Notes under the pieces: generated by a model
What the model was told of the DNA's origin: nothing
Database searches by the model: none
Seen by the model: the letters and a program-made list of their open reading frames with translations, nothing else
In this document: in pieces, positions 16,482 to 25,223 of the stretch
Position numbering within the stretch: position 1 is the stretch's first letter
Layout of the letters: each line of letters starts with the position of its first letter
Translations under genes and position numbers: made by a program
Source of the DNA: Bacteroidota bacterium
GTDB lineage: Bacteria; Bacteroidota; Bacteroidia; AKYH767-A; 2013-40CM-41-45
Direction: 5' to 3'
DNA length: 46,424 nt
Assembly (NCBI GenBank): GCA_003151745.1
Contig: PLYJ01000124.1
Coordinates: 1-46,424, forward strand

Positions 16482-17620
16482 TGAATGAAGCTGTATATTG
16501 GATGGCGTTGGCCCATTTGCCAAGGTGGGGTCATTTGAAAATAAATAACCTCATCATAAAGTTTTATCACGAATACAGAATTTCAATTGAGGATTTTTTT
16601 AACCTTACGGAAACTGAATGGAGAACAGATTACCAATTAGATGAAAAGCAAGTTTATGATTTGCAGAAAGCAAAATTAGAATTGGCGGGCAATGCATTTT
16701 TAGCAGAATCATTTTTTAGTCAAGGTTTTGAACTGATTCCAATTGTCTCACCTCAATTTTCAAAAACTCTAAAAGGAAATTTGAAAGCTGCACACTCTCC
16801 TGCTGTACTGTATGTGAAAGGCAACAAAAAAATTCTTGATGAAAAATCTATTGCAATTGTAGGTTCAAGGGATGCTTCGGAAGTGTCTTTGAAATTTACA
16901 GACAACATTGCGAAACTTGCAAGTAAAGAATATAAAGTTGTAGTAAGTGGTTTTGCAAAAGGAGTTGACAAGCAAGCATTGGATTCAGCAATCAATTACA
17001 AAGGACAAAGCATAATTGTTTTACCGCAGGGTATTATGACTTTCGGTTCAGGATTCAAAAAGTATTACAGTCAAATAATAAATGGTGATGTTTTGGTGTT
17101 AAGCACTTTCTTTCCAAAAGCTCCGTGGAGAGCAGAGTTAGCAATGGCAAGGAATCCTATTATCTATGGTCTTGCAGACGAAATTTATGTTGCGGAATCA
17201 GCAGAGAAAGGCGGAACATGGTCAGGGGTTGTTGATGGGTTAAGGAAGCAAAGAAAAATCTTTGTTAGACAGCCAGAACCAACTGAGAAAAACGCGAACT
17301 TAATTTTGATTCAAAAGGGAGCAGTGCCAGTTGACTTTAATGGAAATGTTTTTGCTAAAACGTATGACACGACAACACTTGAGCAAGTGTCAGTTGTTCA
17401 AGAACCATCTGAATCGCTTGATTCAAAAATTCGTTCTGCGTTTAATGGAAGACCTTTAAGTGCTAAGGAATTAATTTCTAAACTTGGTTTAGATTGGTCA
17501 ACAAAAAAACTTAGCGCATACATGAAGCATCTTCACTTTATTGAAGTTATTAAGAATAAAAAACCTAATCTATACAAGGTAAAAGGAATTGCCGACTCCC
17601 AACCAAGTCTTTTTGCTTAG
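16478..17620 (+). CDS. DprA/Smf-like DNA-processing protein
   Basis: A 380-aa protein. An N-terminal helical region (~1-115) precedes a DprA Rossmann domain with IAIVGSRDAS, VVSGFAKGVDKQA (the SGxAxGxD signature), VLPQGI and GGTWSGVVDGLRK. The C terminus (~315-370, RPLSAKELISKLGLDWSTKKL) is a winged-helix-like domain. Canonical DprA loads RecA onto incoming single-stranded DNA. Here the gene is in an operon with a RecQ-PRTase fusion and overlaps it by 4 bp, so a dedicated partner role is more likely than general competence. Confidence 0.87.
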   Translation: MMNEAVYWMALAHLPRWGHLKINNLIIKFYHEYRISIEDFFNLTETEWRTDYQLDEKQVYDLQKAKLELAGNAFLAESFFSQGFELIPIVSPQFSKTLKGNLKAAHSPAVLYVKGNKKILDEKSIAIVGSRDASEVSLKFTDNIAKLASKEYKVVVSGFAKGVDKQALDSAINYKGQSIIVLPQGIMTFGSGFKKYYSQIINGDVLVLSTFFPKAPWRAELAMARNPIIYGLADEIYVAESAEKGGTWSGVVDGLRKQRKIFVRQPEPTEKNANLILIQKGAVPVDFNGNVFAKTYDTTTLEQVSVVQEPSESLDSKIRSAFNGRPLSAKELISKLGLDWSTKKLSAYMKHLHFIEVIKNKKPNLYKVKGIADSQPSLFA

Positions 17621-17685
17621 ACAAAAAGAAAAACTGCCTATAACATGCGCATTAAATAAAAGATTTTTTTATGGCTCACCATCTG

Positions 17686-17753
17686 ACAGGTAGGAATTCT
17701 CCTGTTATTTTTACAAATATGAAACCCAACAGGAACTACGCACCTGTCGGGTT
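17686..17753. terminator. Two hairpins between convergent dprA-like and frnE-like genes
   Basis: The first hairpin is ACAGG...CCTGT (17686-17705) followed by TATTTTTAC. The second, AACCCAACAGG / CCTGTCGGGTT (17723-17753), has a ten-pair stem with one mismatch. Their position suits termination of both convergent genes. Confidence 0.6.
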
Positions 17754-17784
17754 GTTTGCTCACAAAAAGAACAAGTTGTAAACT

Positions 17785-18468
17785 TTACTTTTGATGAACA
17801 GGATTTGCCTTCTGCCAGGAGGCAAATGCCTTTTCAAGCGTTTCCAGGAATACCCGGCTATCCTGCGCTCCGGATACTGCGTACTGCCTGTTGAACACAT
17901 AAAACGGAACGCCGCGCGCGCCTATTTGTTGCGCCTCATAAATGTCTGTCCTCACATCATCGGCATAAGCGCCATTTTCCAAAGCCGCTTTGAGCGCTGT
18001 TGCATCCAGCCCTATTTCAGTACCTGATTGAATAAGGAAACCATAGTCGTCAATATTTTTTCCATCTGTAAAATAGGAATGGAAAAGTTTTTCTTCCGCC
18101 TCGTTTTGTTTGCCGTATTGCTTTGCAAAATGAGAGAAGCGATGTGCATTAAAAGAGTTGGCTACAACTGCCTTATCAAAATTATAAACCAGCCCGACGC
18201 GCTTTGCCAACGCGGTTACATGATCATTCAGGTGCTTTGCCTCTTCCAAGGGCATGCCTTTATATTCTGCCAAAAACTGATCTATATTTTTGTCCGGCTG
18301 CGTTTTTAAATCAGGCGAAAGCTGAAAGCTCTTCCAGGTTATTTCAATATTTTCTTTGCCGGGAAATTGAGCTAATGCCGATTCAAATTTCCGTTTGCCT
18401 ATATAGCAGAATGGGCACATAACGTCGCTCCAAATTTCTACCTGCATTTTATTTTTTTGGGATTCCAT
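17785..18468 (-). CDS. DsbA-family oxidoreductase (FrnE-like)
   Basis: A 227-aa thioredoxin-fold protein without a signal peptide, so cytoplasmic. The active site is SDVMCPFCYIGK (CPFC, about residue 18), followed by the helical insertion and the conserved GARGVPFYVFNRQYAVSGAQ (cis-proline loop). FrnE-like proteins are protein disulfide oxidoreductases linked to stress resistance; the substrate here is unknown. It converges on the dprA-like gene across two hairpins. Confidence 0.9.
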   Translation of the reverse strand: MESQKNKMQVEIWSDVMCPFCYIGKRKFESALAQFPGKENIEITWKSFQLSPDLKTQPDKNIDQFLAEYKGMPLEEAKHLNDHVTALAKRVGLVYNFDKAVVANSFNAHRFSHFAKQYGKQNEAEEKLFHSYFTDGKNIDDYGFLIQSGTEIGLDATALKAALENGAYADDVRTDIYEAQQIGARGVPFYVFNRQYAVSGAQDSRVFLETLEKAFASWQKANPVHQK

Positions 18469-18503
18469 GTGTGCGTCGTAAGAGTCCGCAAGATAACCTA
18501 CGT

Positions 18504-19052
18504 TTATGCTGCCTGCAACTCTTTCTGTTTTACAAACTGAACATTGGCAGTTATCTTTACTTCTTCGCCCAACCCTACTCCGCCTGCGTCTGTAACTATT
18601 CCAAAGCTCACACCGAAATCCTTCCGGTTAATCTTACCGCTAAGCGAAAATCCAACGCGTGTGTTGCCCCAGGGATCTTTTATAGTCCCGCCAAACTCAG
18701 CATCGAGTACAATTCTTTTACTCGTACCCCTCATGGTTAGCGTGCCATGCACCTTATAGTTGTCCGCATTAATCTTCTCCAATTTATCTCCTTCAAAAAT
18801 AAGTTGCGGATGATTTTCTGCATCAAAGAAATCGCCGTTGCGGAGGTGTGCGTCGCGTTGGTCATTGCCGGTATTGATAGAGTTGATATCGGCCTCAAAA
18901 TGCACTTTTGCCGTGGTAAAATCATCCCCTTCCGTTTCAACCGCTCCTGTGAACTTATTAAACTGCCCTGATACCGTAGAAATCATCAGGTGCTTTACTT
19001 TAAACTGAATCTCTGAATGTGTAGGGTCTATTGCCAATTTTGTCGTTGTCAT
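18504..19052 (-). CDS. YceI-family protein
   Basis: The track ORF runs to 19247, but its first 65 codons cross the divergent promoter. The ATG at 19052 (MTTTKLAIDPTHSEIQF) is the family start and gives 182 aa. YceI proteins form a lipocalin-like barrel that binds polyprenyl lipids. Motifs are DPTHSEIQFKVKHLMISTVSGQF, DINSINTGNDQRDAHLRNGDFFD and INRKDFGVSF. No signal peptide remains with this start, so it is cytoplasmic, unlike the periplasmic E. coli form. It is divergent from an HxlR-type regulator across a palindromic site, so regulation by that protein is likely. Confidence 0.88.
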   Translation of the reverse strand: MTTTKLAIDPTHSEIQFKVKHLMISTVSGQFNKFTGAVETEGDDFTTAKVHFEADINSINTGNDQRDAHLRNGDFFDAENHPQLIFEGDKLEKINADNYKVHGTLTMRGTSKRIVLDAEFGGTIKDPWGNTRVGFSLSGKINRKDFGVSFGIVTDAGGVGLGEEVKITANVQFVKQKELQAA

Positions 19053-19087
19053 TTGTTTATTTTTTAAATTAATTTGCTTTATGTGGA

Positions 19088-19095
19088 CAAAAGTA
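19088..19095 (-). promoter_or_regulatory. Putative -7 box for yceI
   Basis: The minus strand reads TACTTTTG, 35 bp before the ATG at 19052. A second TACTTTTG lies at 19111-19118 on the same strand. Confidence 0.4.
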
Positions 19096-19122
19096 TGTAT
19101 ATTTGCTATCCAAAAGTAAGTA

Positions 19123-19138
19123 CTATACCATAGTATAG
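19123..19138. promoter_or_regulatory. Palindromic operator between yceI and the hxlR-type gene
   Basis: CTATAC-CATA-GTATAG is a perfect inverted repeat, and a third CTATAC follows at 19141-19146. The location between divergent genes fits an autoregulatory HxlR-family operator. Confidence 0.55.
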
Positions 19139-19171
19139 CACTATACAAAAGGATAGTCCCATTCAAAAACA

Positions 19172-19534
19172 ATGACAATGGCAAAACCAAAAGAAGTAAA
19201 AACGCATACGGAATGTGCAAAAGCAATGCTTCCCGTGAAAGATGCATTGGATATTTTAAGAGGCCGGTGGAAGCTGCCGATTATTGTTTCCCTGTTGTTC
19301 GGCGCCAAACGCTTCGGAGAAATTTCCAAAGAGATAAACGGCATTACCGATAAAATGCTCTCCAAAGAATTAAAGGACCTGGAAGTAAACCAGCTTGTGA
19401 AGAGAACTGTTTTCGATTCTTTTCCTCCTGTCGTGGAGTATTCCATTACGCCTCATGGCAAATCGCTTGAAAAAGTGATTGGCGAGCTTCGCAACTGGGG
19501 AGTAGGGCATCGGAAGAAGATTATCGGGAAGTAA
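19172..19534 (+). CDS. HxlR-family transcriptional regulator
   Basis: A 120-aa winged-helix protein. It has the family pattern CAKAMLPVKDALDILRGRWKLPIIVSLLFGAKRFGEISKEI, GITDKMLSKELKDLE and PPVVEYSITPHGKSL. The cysteine near residue 15 sits where HxlR/YodB/QorR redox sensors often carry one, so thiol sensing is possible. An ATG two codons downstream is an alternative start. It is divergent from yceI and likely controls it through the CTATAC palindrome. Confidence 0.9.
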   Translation: MTMAKPKEVKTHTECAKAMLPVKDALDILRGRWKLPIIVSLLFGAKRFGEISKEINGITDKMLSKELKDLEVNQLVKRTVFDSFPPVVEYSITPHGKSLEKVIGELRNWGVGHRKKIIGK

Positions 19535-19574
19535 AGGAAAAGAGAAAATAATATCTTTACAAACTCATCAAAGT

Positions 19575-20228
19575 ATGGCAAGTGCAATGAACAAAGTTGT
19601 CAGCAAACAATTAATATATACAGTGGGCCATTCGACCCATCAACCTGAATATTTTATTGAACTGTTGCAGGCGCATGGAGTGAACTGTATTATTGATGTA
19701 AGAAACGTAGCAGCAAGTGCCTATAACCCGCAATACAATAAGAAACCTCTTTCTAATTTTCTGAAAAATAACAAGATCAAGTATCTCCATTTTGCAGAAG
19801 AGTTTGGTGCCAGGCATACAGATCCTGATTTGTTGGATAATGAAGGCAAGGTTGATTTTGAAAAGATTCGCAAATCATGGAACTTTAAAAATGGTGTTGA
19901 AAAGCTTTGGCAGGAAAGTGACAAAGGGCTTATCATTGCACTGATGTGTTCAGAAAGTGAGCCTTTTGACTGTCACAGGTTTTCCATGATCTCCATTGCT
20001 CTTGAAAAGGATGGTTTTGAAGTAACCCATATTCTCAAAGACAAAACATTAAAAAGTAATGCGCAGCTTGAAAGCGACCTTTTAAAAAAATACGACAAGA
20101 AGATACCAAAGCCGGATATGTTTGAACCGCACATCACGTTAGATGACCAGTTAAGCGCTGCCTACCGTTTGAGAAATAAGGAAATTGCTTTTTCGCCTTA
20201 TGTAAGCGAGTCGATAACCTTGAACTGA
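19575..20228 (+). CDS. DUF488-family protein
   Basis: A 217-aa protein with the DUF488 signature: YTVGHSTHQPEYFIELLQAHGVNCIIDVR near the N terminus, FAEEFGAR in the middle and ALMCSESEPFDCHR before a variable C terminus. The conserved Cys-x-x-x-x-x-x-x-Cys-His-Arg set is intact. The function is unknown, although this family is often found near stress or defence genes. It lies 40 bp after the hxlR-type gene on the same strand and converges on the amidohydrolase gene. Confidence 0.87.
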   Translation: MASAMNKVVSKQLIYTVGHSTHQPEYFIELLQAHGVNCIIDVRNVAASAYNPQYNKKPLSNFLKNNKIKYLHFAEEFGARHTDPDLLDNEGKVDFEKIRKSWNFKNGVEKLWQESDKGLIIALMCSESEPFDCHRFSMISIALEKDGFEVTHILKDKTLKSNAQLESDLLKKYDKKIPKPDMFEPHITLDDQLSAAYRLRNKEIAFSPYVSESITLN

Positions 20229-20251
20229 AACGTTGAATGGTGAATGGCTGT

Positions 20252-21544
20252 TTACTTCAATCCGTATTTAGCCTTATACTTCTCATTCAACTGCTTCTGC
20301 ACATTGTCGAGATTAATTTGACGCCCGTTTATAAAAGCGGTCTCCACATTGTTTGTGCGCATATCCAATGCATCGCCTGTGGAAATGAAAAGTGTGGCGT
20401 CTTTGCCGGCTTCAAGTGTGCCTGCAGTGGCATCAATGCCAAGAATTTTTGCAGGTGCTGATGTAATGCTCACTAAGGCATCTTCTTTCGTTAAACCATA
20501 TCCTGCCTCTGTGCCTGCATTGAAAGCAAGGTTGCGATTTTGCCATGAGCCGTCAACGCTTACAGCATACGTTACACCTGCTTGCCTGAGCATCGCAGGA
20601 ATCTTGTAAGGAAGATCCGTATCCTCGTCCTGGAGTGGAGGCAATGAATGTGTTCTGCCAAGAATAACAGCTACGTTATTTTCTTTGAGAAGGTCAGCAA
20701 CACGCCATGAATCATCGCCGCCGACGATGACTAACTTAATTGCATACTTTTTGCAAAAGTTGACGGCTGCTACAATCTCCTTTACATAGTCGCAATGCAC
20801 ATATAGTTTTTTCGTTCCGTTAAACAAGCCATTCATGGCTTCGAAGCGCACGTTCATTTCCTGCGGTGAAGCATTGAGGGAATAGGCTTTTGCTTCTTTG
20901 AAAAACCTGTCAATGTTGTTTAATGCCTTATTCATGTTCTCACGTTGTGTGTCTTCTGCTCCCGGCGCATCCGATTTAATAACGAACATCCGCGGCCAGT
21001 TGAGATGAATGCCTTCATCAGTTTTATATGCGGCATCCTCCCAGTTCCATGCATCCAGCTGCACAACGCTTGACTGCCCTGAAATGGTTCCACCCTGCGG
21101 AACGATCTGCGCAAGCAATATGCCGTTGCTGCGAACAGTGGGAATAATCTTGGAGTCTGTATTATAAGCTATGACGCTTCTCACATCTGAATTGAAGTCG
21201 CCAACTTCATAATTATCGCTTGTGGCACGGGCTGCATCAAGCTCTGTTAGTCCGAGTGTGGAATTACAATCAATGAAGCCCGGATAAACATGCTTTCCTT
21301 CGGCATGAATAACGCTTTTATATTTTGACATATCGAGCTTAATGATCCTTGCATCGGCAACAAGAGTAAGCTTGCCGTTTTCAAAAGCGATGACTGCGTT
21401 TTCTATCACCTGTCCGTTGCCAAGATGTGCAGTGGCATTCATGATGATGACAGATTCTTTCTGTGAACCAACAGGAGCAGGGTTTTGCGCTTGTGTAAAA
21501 AGAAACAGGCAAACATATGGGAATAGAAGGAGTGATTTTTTCAT
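20252..21544 (-). CDS. Secreted amidohydrolase-like protein lacking the HxH motif
   Basis: A 430-aa protein with an N-terminal signal peptide (MKKSLLLFPYVCLFLFTQAQ). The imidazolonepropionase-like amidohydrolase layout is present: ENAVIAFENGKLTLV, KHVYPGFIDCNSTLGL, a barrel ending EAGYGLTKEDALVSITSAPAKILGI and the closing GTLEAGKDATLFI strand. After YPGFID, where metal enzymes carry HxH, it reads CNS. The first metal ligands are therefore missing and catalysis is doubtful. It follows the 1008-aa paralogue on the same strand across a 20-bp palindrome. Confidence 0.82.
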   Translation of the reverse strand: MKKSLLLFPYVCLFLFTQAQNPAPVGSQKESVIIMNATAHLGNGQVIENAVIAFENGKLTLVADARIIKLDMSKYKSVIHAEGKHVYPGFIDCNSTLGLTELDAARATSDNYEVGDFNSDVRSVIAYNTDSKIIPTVRSNGILLAQIVPQGGTISGQSSVVQLDAWNWEDAAYKTDEGIHLNWPRMFVIKSDAPGAEDTQRENMNKALNNIDRFFKEAKAYSLNASPQEMNVRFEAMNGLFNGTKKLYVHCDYVKEIVAAVNFCKKYAIKLVIVGGDDSWRVADLLKENNVAVILGRTHSLPPLQDEDTDLPYKIPAMLRQAGVTYAVSVDGSWQNRNLAFNAGTEAGYGLTKEDALVSITSAPAKILGIDATAGTLEAGKDATLFISTGDALDMRTNNVETAFINGRQINLDNVQKQLNEKYKAKYGLK

Positions 21545-21562
21545 ATATATAATTGTTTTTCG

Positions 21563-21605
21563 GCCTCACCCCATCCCTCTCCTTTGGAGAGGGATGGGGT
21601 GAGGC
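21563..21605. repeat. Perfect 20-bp palindrome between the amidohydrolase genes
   Basis: Arms GCCTCACCCCATCCCTCTCC and its exact complement are joined by a TTT loop. The plus strand continues TTTTATTA. It belongs to the same repeat family as the hemW insertion at 1465-1508. It could terminate or attenuate transcription between the two amidohydrolase genes, or be a mobile palindromic repeat. Confidence 0.85.
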
Positions 21606-21610
21606 TTTTA

Positions 21611-24600
21611 TTATTTCATTATTAATGTTTCATCTTCAAGACAATGGTGCACCACTTCTCCTTGCACGACCGGTTTTTGGGTAACTTCACCTCTTGTTTT
21701 TGCATCTGCCATTTTCTGCATCAGGCGGGTGCGTTCCGTTTTTATTTCTTCACGAAGTTGCTTATCTGTATCAATATCGAAATAACGAATGCCGTCAACA
21801 TACGTCTGCAATGGCTTTGCATATATACTTAACGGATTGTCATTCCATAAAACAAGGTCGGCATCTTTCCCAGCCTTAATGGAGCCGATACGATCATCAA
21901 CACGAAGCATCTTTGCAGGATTGAGCGTAACAAATTTCCATGCTTCTTCTTCGCTCACGCCGCCGTACTTCACTGCCTTCGCGGCTTCCTGGTTGAGGCG
22001 TCTTGCCATCTCAGGATCATCGCTGTTGAAGGAAACATTCAAGCCCACATTGTGCATGATTGCTCCGTTGTATGGAATGGCCTCATACACTTCAAACTTA
22101 TAGGCCCACCAGTCGCTGAAGGTAGATGCGCCAAGCACACCATGTTCTTTCATTTTGTCTGCAACCTTATATCCTTCCAAAATGTGTGTGAACGTATTCA
22201 CCTTAAAACCGAATTTATCAGCCACATGCATCAACATATTGATTTCACTTTGCTCATAGGAGTGACAGGTGATGAACCGTTTGCTGTTCAGTATTTCTGT
22301 AAGTGCATCCAGTTTTAAATCCCTGCGAACAGGCATTGCTGCTGACTTTGCCTTTGCATCAAGCTCTTTATATTTCTTCTGTGCATCATCATATTCGCTC
22401 GCACGGGTGAAAAAATCCACATATACCTGCTCCACGCCCATGCGTGATTGTGGATAACGGGTAACCTGCCTGTCGCCCCAGTTGCTTTGTTTTACATTTT
22501 CACCTAATGCAAACTTGATGAAGCCGGGCCATCCTTCAAACTTCAATTTCTCGGGAGCCAATCCCCAACGCATTTTGATGAGCTGCGTTTGCCCTCCGAT
22601 AGCATTGGCGCTACCATGAAGTATGTGCGATGTGGTAACACCGCCTGCAAGCAGGCGATACATATTTATATCCTCGCAATCCAACACATCAGCAATGCGC
22701 ACTTCGGAAGAAGCAGACTCTGTGCCTTCATTCATTTCTCCGCTAACTGATATATGCGAGTGTTCATCAACAACACCGGAGGTGAGATGCTTTCCTGTGC
22801 CGTCAACCACTTCAGCATTGCCCGCAGCAAGATTCTTTCCTACTTTTTGAATTTTACCATCAGAGATTAGAACATCCGTGTTTTGTAAAATGCCTTCTGA
22901 CTCATTCGTCCATACTGTTGCATTCCTAATAAGAACTGTTTTTTGCTTTGGTAACTCTTTCCAACCATACGCCATGTTAGGATAAGTAACAATACCAAGA
23001 CGTGAAGTATCCTTTTTAGTCGTGTCCTTTTTAATTTCCGCTGTGAATGTTGAATCATAAGTTGCTGTCCATTTGACCCAATCGCCTGAAGGCAGCAGTG
23101 CATTGCCTTTCCAGAGGTTTGCATTGCTATCATCTACATAACCGCTCAGACGATAAACACCTTTCTGATCTTTCTTCTTCAACTCATATTGAAGACTGAT
23201 AAGCGTGCCTTGTCTTGAATAGGTTGCCTTGATTTTTGAAGTGTCTTCTATTACCGTTATTTCAGGAGCAGTCATTTCACCACTGACGGAAACTTTCAAC
23301 ACAGGAAGATTACCGACAGAGAGTGAATATTTTCCGCGAATGTCTTTCAAGTCGGCTTCATTGATCTTGTAACGCACGCCTTTAATCCAGTTGTCAACGA
23401 TGATGTTGTCTTTGTCGAAGATATTCTTTGAAGTAACAATGAAGTTTGCCATCATGCCCTTCTTTAAGCTGCCAACCACATCATTTACGTGCAGCAGTTC
23501 GGCAGGCGTTTGTGTCATTGCTTTCAAAGCAGCCTCTTGCGTCAAACCATTGTCAATGGCTTTGCGCAGGTTTTTCCAGAAATCCTTTTTGTCTTTCAGA
23601 TCGGCAGTAGTCAATGCAAAAGGAATTCCTGCTTTCTCTATCATAGCAGGATTCGTCGGTGCAAGTTCCCAGTGCTTCATTTGTGCAAGAGAAATATTGA
23701 GGGCATCATACGGATCGCTCACATCAATTGCATCCGGAAAGTTGAGGGCAATGATAAGCAGAGCGCCGGTTTCTTTTATTTCATTGATGCGCTGGTATTC
23801 ATTTCCTCCGCCCTTAATAATGTACTTCACATCGAACTCCTGTCCTATCTTGTGTGCACGAAGCACATTCAGTTTATCGCTTGCATCAAACACTGTTGGC
23901 AAATCCATTTCCTTGTTCCATGCATCAAGGCCAATATTATACTCCTTTTTGTATCCGCCGTTCTTATACCATTGCCCGTCGTAATAACTCTGGCGGATGA
24001 GAGCAATCGCTCCCATCAGTGAGCCCGGATATTCCTGCGTGCTGCTGCCTTTATCAAACGATAAATTGTTTGCTACGCGGTCTTTGATAACGATGTCATT
24101 TTCTTTTCCATCGCCGAGCGTAACAAATGCAGACGTGCCGCGGGCAATGCCATCATGATTAAAGCTCATCACCGAGCCGAAGCCCATGTTGCGCCATTGC
24201 TCCGCTTTCTTGCTATCGGCAGCAAAGTTTTTGTATGAATCATATTCCGGGTGAATGGCCTGGTTCCAGTCGTATGCGCCTTTAACATTGCTTTGATACT
24301 GAGGAAAGCCATCCACAGGCTGTGGCTTCCTCACTTCCGGCATTCCGTAATCAGTGAAAATGTCAATGAGGGAAGGATATATGTACTTGCCCTTGAGGTC
24401 ATACACAACAGCATCTTTAGGCACAGCAATATTTTTACCTGCATCCACAATCAACCCGTCGCGAATGATAAGGGTTGCATTGTCAATGTTCGTTTTACAA
24501 TCCGTAAAGATTTTTGCATTAATAAATGCGTATGAAATGTGCTTGGGATCAGTAGGCCCGTTAACAGGAAAGGTAACCTGGGCGCTGAGCGTTGTTGATA

Positions 24601-24637
24601 GTAGAAATACGGATAGCAGGTAAAAGTATATTTTCAT
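21611..24637 (-). CDS. Two-module secreted amidohydrolase
   Basis: A 1008-aa protein with a signal peptide (ending LSTTLSAQ) and two amidohydrolase modules. Module 1 (~25-430) resembles the 430-aa neighbour and has KYIYPSLIDIFTDYG where HxH would be, so it probably lacks metal ligands. Module 2 (~560-985) keeps HLTSGVVDEHSHIS (HxH), ITCHSYEQSEINMLMHVADKFG, a THILEGYK motif and the late aspartate in SFNSDDPEMARRL, so it should be metal-dependent and active. Hydrolysis of a cyclic amide or peptide-like substrate outside the cytoplasm is inferred. The minus strand has a TACATTCG box 19 bp before the ATG. Confidence 0.87.
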   Translation of the reverse strand: MKIYFYLLSVFLLSTTLSAQVTFPVNGPTDPKHISYAFINAKIFTDCKTNIDNATLIIRDGLIVDAGKNIAVPKDAVVYDLKGKYIYPSLIDIFTDYGMPEVRKPQPVDGFPQYQSNVKGAYDWNQAIHPEYDSYKNFAADSKKAEQWRNMGFGSVMSFNHDGIARGTSAFVTLGDGKENDIVIKDRVANNLSFDKGSSTQEYPGSLMGAIALIRQSYYDGQWYKNGGYKKEYNIGLDAWNKEMDLPTVFDASDKLNVLRAHKIGQEFDVKYIIKGGGNEYQRINEIKETGALLIIALNFPDAIDVSDPYDALNISLAQMKHWELAPTNPAMIEKAGIPFALTTADLKDKKDFWKNLRKAIDNGLTQEAALKAMTQTPAELLHVNDVVGSLKKGMMANFIVTSKNIFDKDNIIVDNWIKGVRYKINEADLKDIRGKYSLSVGNLPVLKVSVSGEMTAPEITVIEDTSKIKATYSRQGTLISLQYELKKKDQKGVYRLSGYVDDSNANLWKGNALLPSGDWVKWTATYDSTFTAEIKKDTTKKDTSRLGIVTYPNMAYGWKELPKQKTVLIRNATVWTNESEGILQNTDVLISDGKIQKVGKNLAAGNAEVVDGTGKHLTSGVVDEHSHISVSGEMNEGTESASSEVRIADVLDCEDINMYRLLAGGVTTSHILHGSANAIGGQTQLIKMRWGLAPEKLKFEGWPGFIKFALGENVKQSNWGDRQVTRYPQSRMGVEQVYVDFFTRASEYDDAQKKYKELDAKAKSAAMPVRRDLKLDALTEILNSKRFITCHSYEQSEINMLMHVADKFGFKVNTFTHILEGYKVADKMKEHGVLGASTFSDWWAYKFEVYEAIPYNGAIMHNVGLNVSFNSDDPEMARRLNQEAAKAVKYGGVSEEEAWKFVTLNPAKMLRVDDRIGSIKAGKDADLVLWNDNPLSIYAKPLQTYVDGIRYFDIDTDKQLREEIKTERTRLMQKMADAKTRGEVTQKPVVQGEVVHHCLEDETLIMK

Positions 24638-24656
24638 AACAGGTAGTTAAAGGAAG

Positions 24657-24664
24657 CGAATGTA
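24657..24664 (-). promoter_or_regulatory. Putative -7 box for the two-module amidohydrolase
   Basis: The minus strand reads TACATTCG, a TAnnTTCG form, 19 bp before the start codon. Confidence 0.35.
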
Positions 24665-24692
24665 AATAAAATGTGAAATATTAACGCTTAAA

Positions 24693-25027
24693 CTATCCAG
24701 CCGTTGGGATATTCTTCAGCAGCTCTTTTAATTCTTTGCCTGATAAATTTGTTTTTTCAGATTTATCGTAAATAGACATAAGATATACATTCTCTGCCTC
24801 AACCATCACGTATGTGATACCCTGGCTCCTCCTGATTTGCCCTTGCCTTTAGAGGATATTGCAAGCCGTATTTTGAAACAGCGATTTCCAATGGGCGTGC
24901 CTTGTTTTGGATTTTCTTTAAGCGAAAAAATGAGAGTGGATAGTTCGCCTTTGAGGGAGGAATATTTCTTTAAAAGCCGTTTTGCCTGACTTTCAAAAAC
25001 GTCAAGCGCCTTTACATTATAGCTCAT
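24693..25027 (-). pseudogene. RelE-type toxin with a -1 frameshift
   Basis: The track ORF (24806-25027, 73 aa) is a normal RelE N terminus (MSYNVKALDVFESQAKRLLKKYSSLKGEL...KGKGKSGGARV) that ends abruptly in SHT. In the frame one base over, the DNA continues ITYVMVEAENVYLMSIYDKS...ELLKNIPTAG and stops at 24693, the expected RelE C terminus. One base is missing near 24818-24823 (AGGGTATCACATA on the minus strand). The restored protein would have about 111 aa, normal for the family. Either the toxin is inactivated or this is a sequencing error. Confidence 0.85.
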
Positions 25028-25223
25028 TGAGAAAAGCTTCGGCGTTACGGGCTTTTTTCTTCCCGGCTTTAATTTGTTTCATTTCTTCAACAGCTTCTTT
25101 GATTTCCGATATCAACTGCGCCTTTTCATCGCTTATGGTTTGAGTTTTTACAAACGGAAAACTCTTAAGCAGCTCCATCATAAAACCTGCTTTGTTGTCT
25201 TTAATGTCAAGAATAATTTTCAT
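25017..25223 (-). CDS. Antitoxin paired with the frameshifted RelE
   Basis: A 68-aa protein starting MKIILDIKDNKAGFMMELLKSFPFVKTQTI, a common Bacteroidota antitoxin form with a short N-terminal beta-strand and two helices, rich in Lys/Glu toward the end (EEMKQIKAGKKKARNAEAFLNEL). It overlaps the toxin start by 11 bp. With the toxin frameshifted, this antitoxin is probably a survivor of a decaying pair. Confidence 0.78.
   Translation of the reverse strand: MKIILDIKDNKAGFMMELLKSFPFVKTQTISDEKAQLISEIKEAVEEMKQIKAGKKKARNAEAFLNEL

Noticed and set aside
19053-19247. N-terminal extension of the YceI ORF with a hydrophobic stretch
   Set aside because: It crosses the divergent promoter and operator, and MTTTKLAIDPTHSEI is the normal family start.
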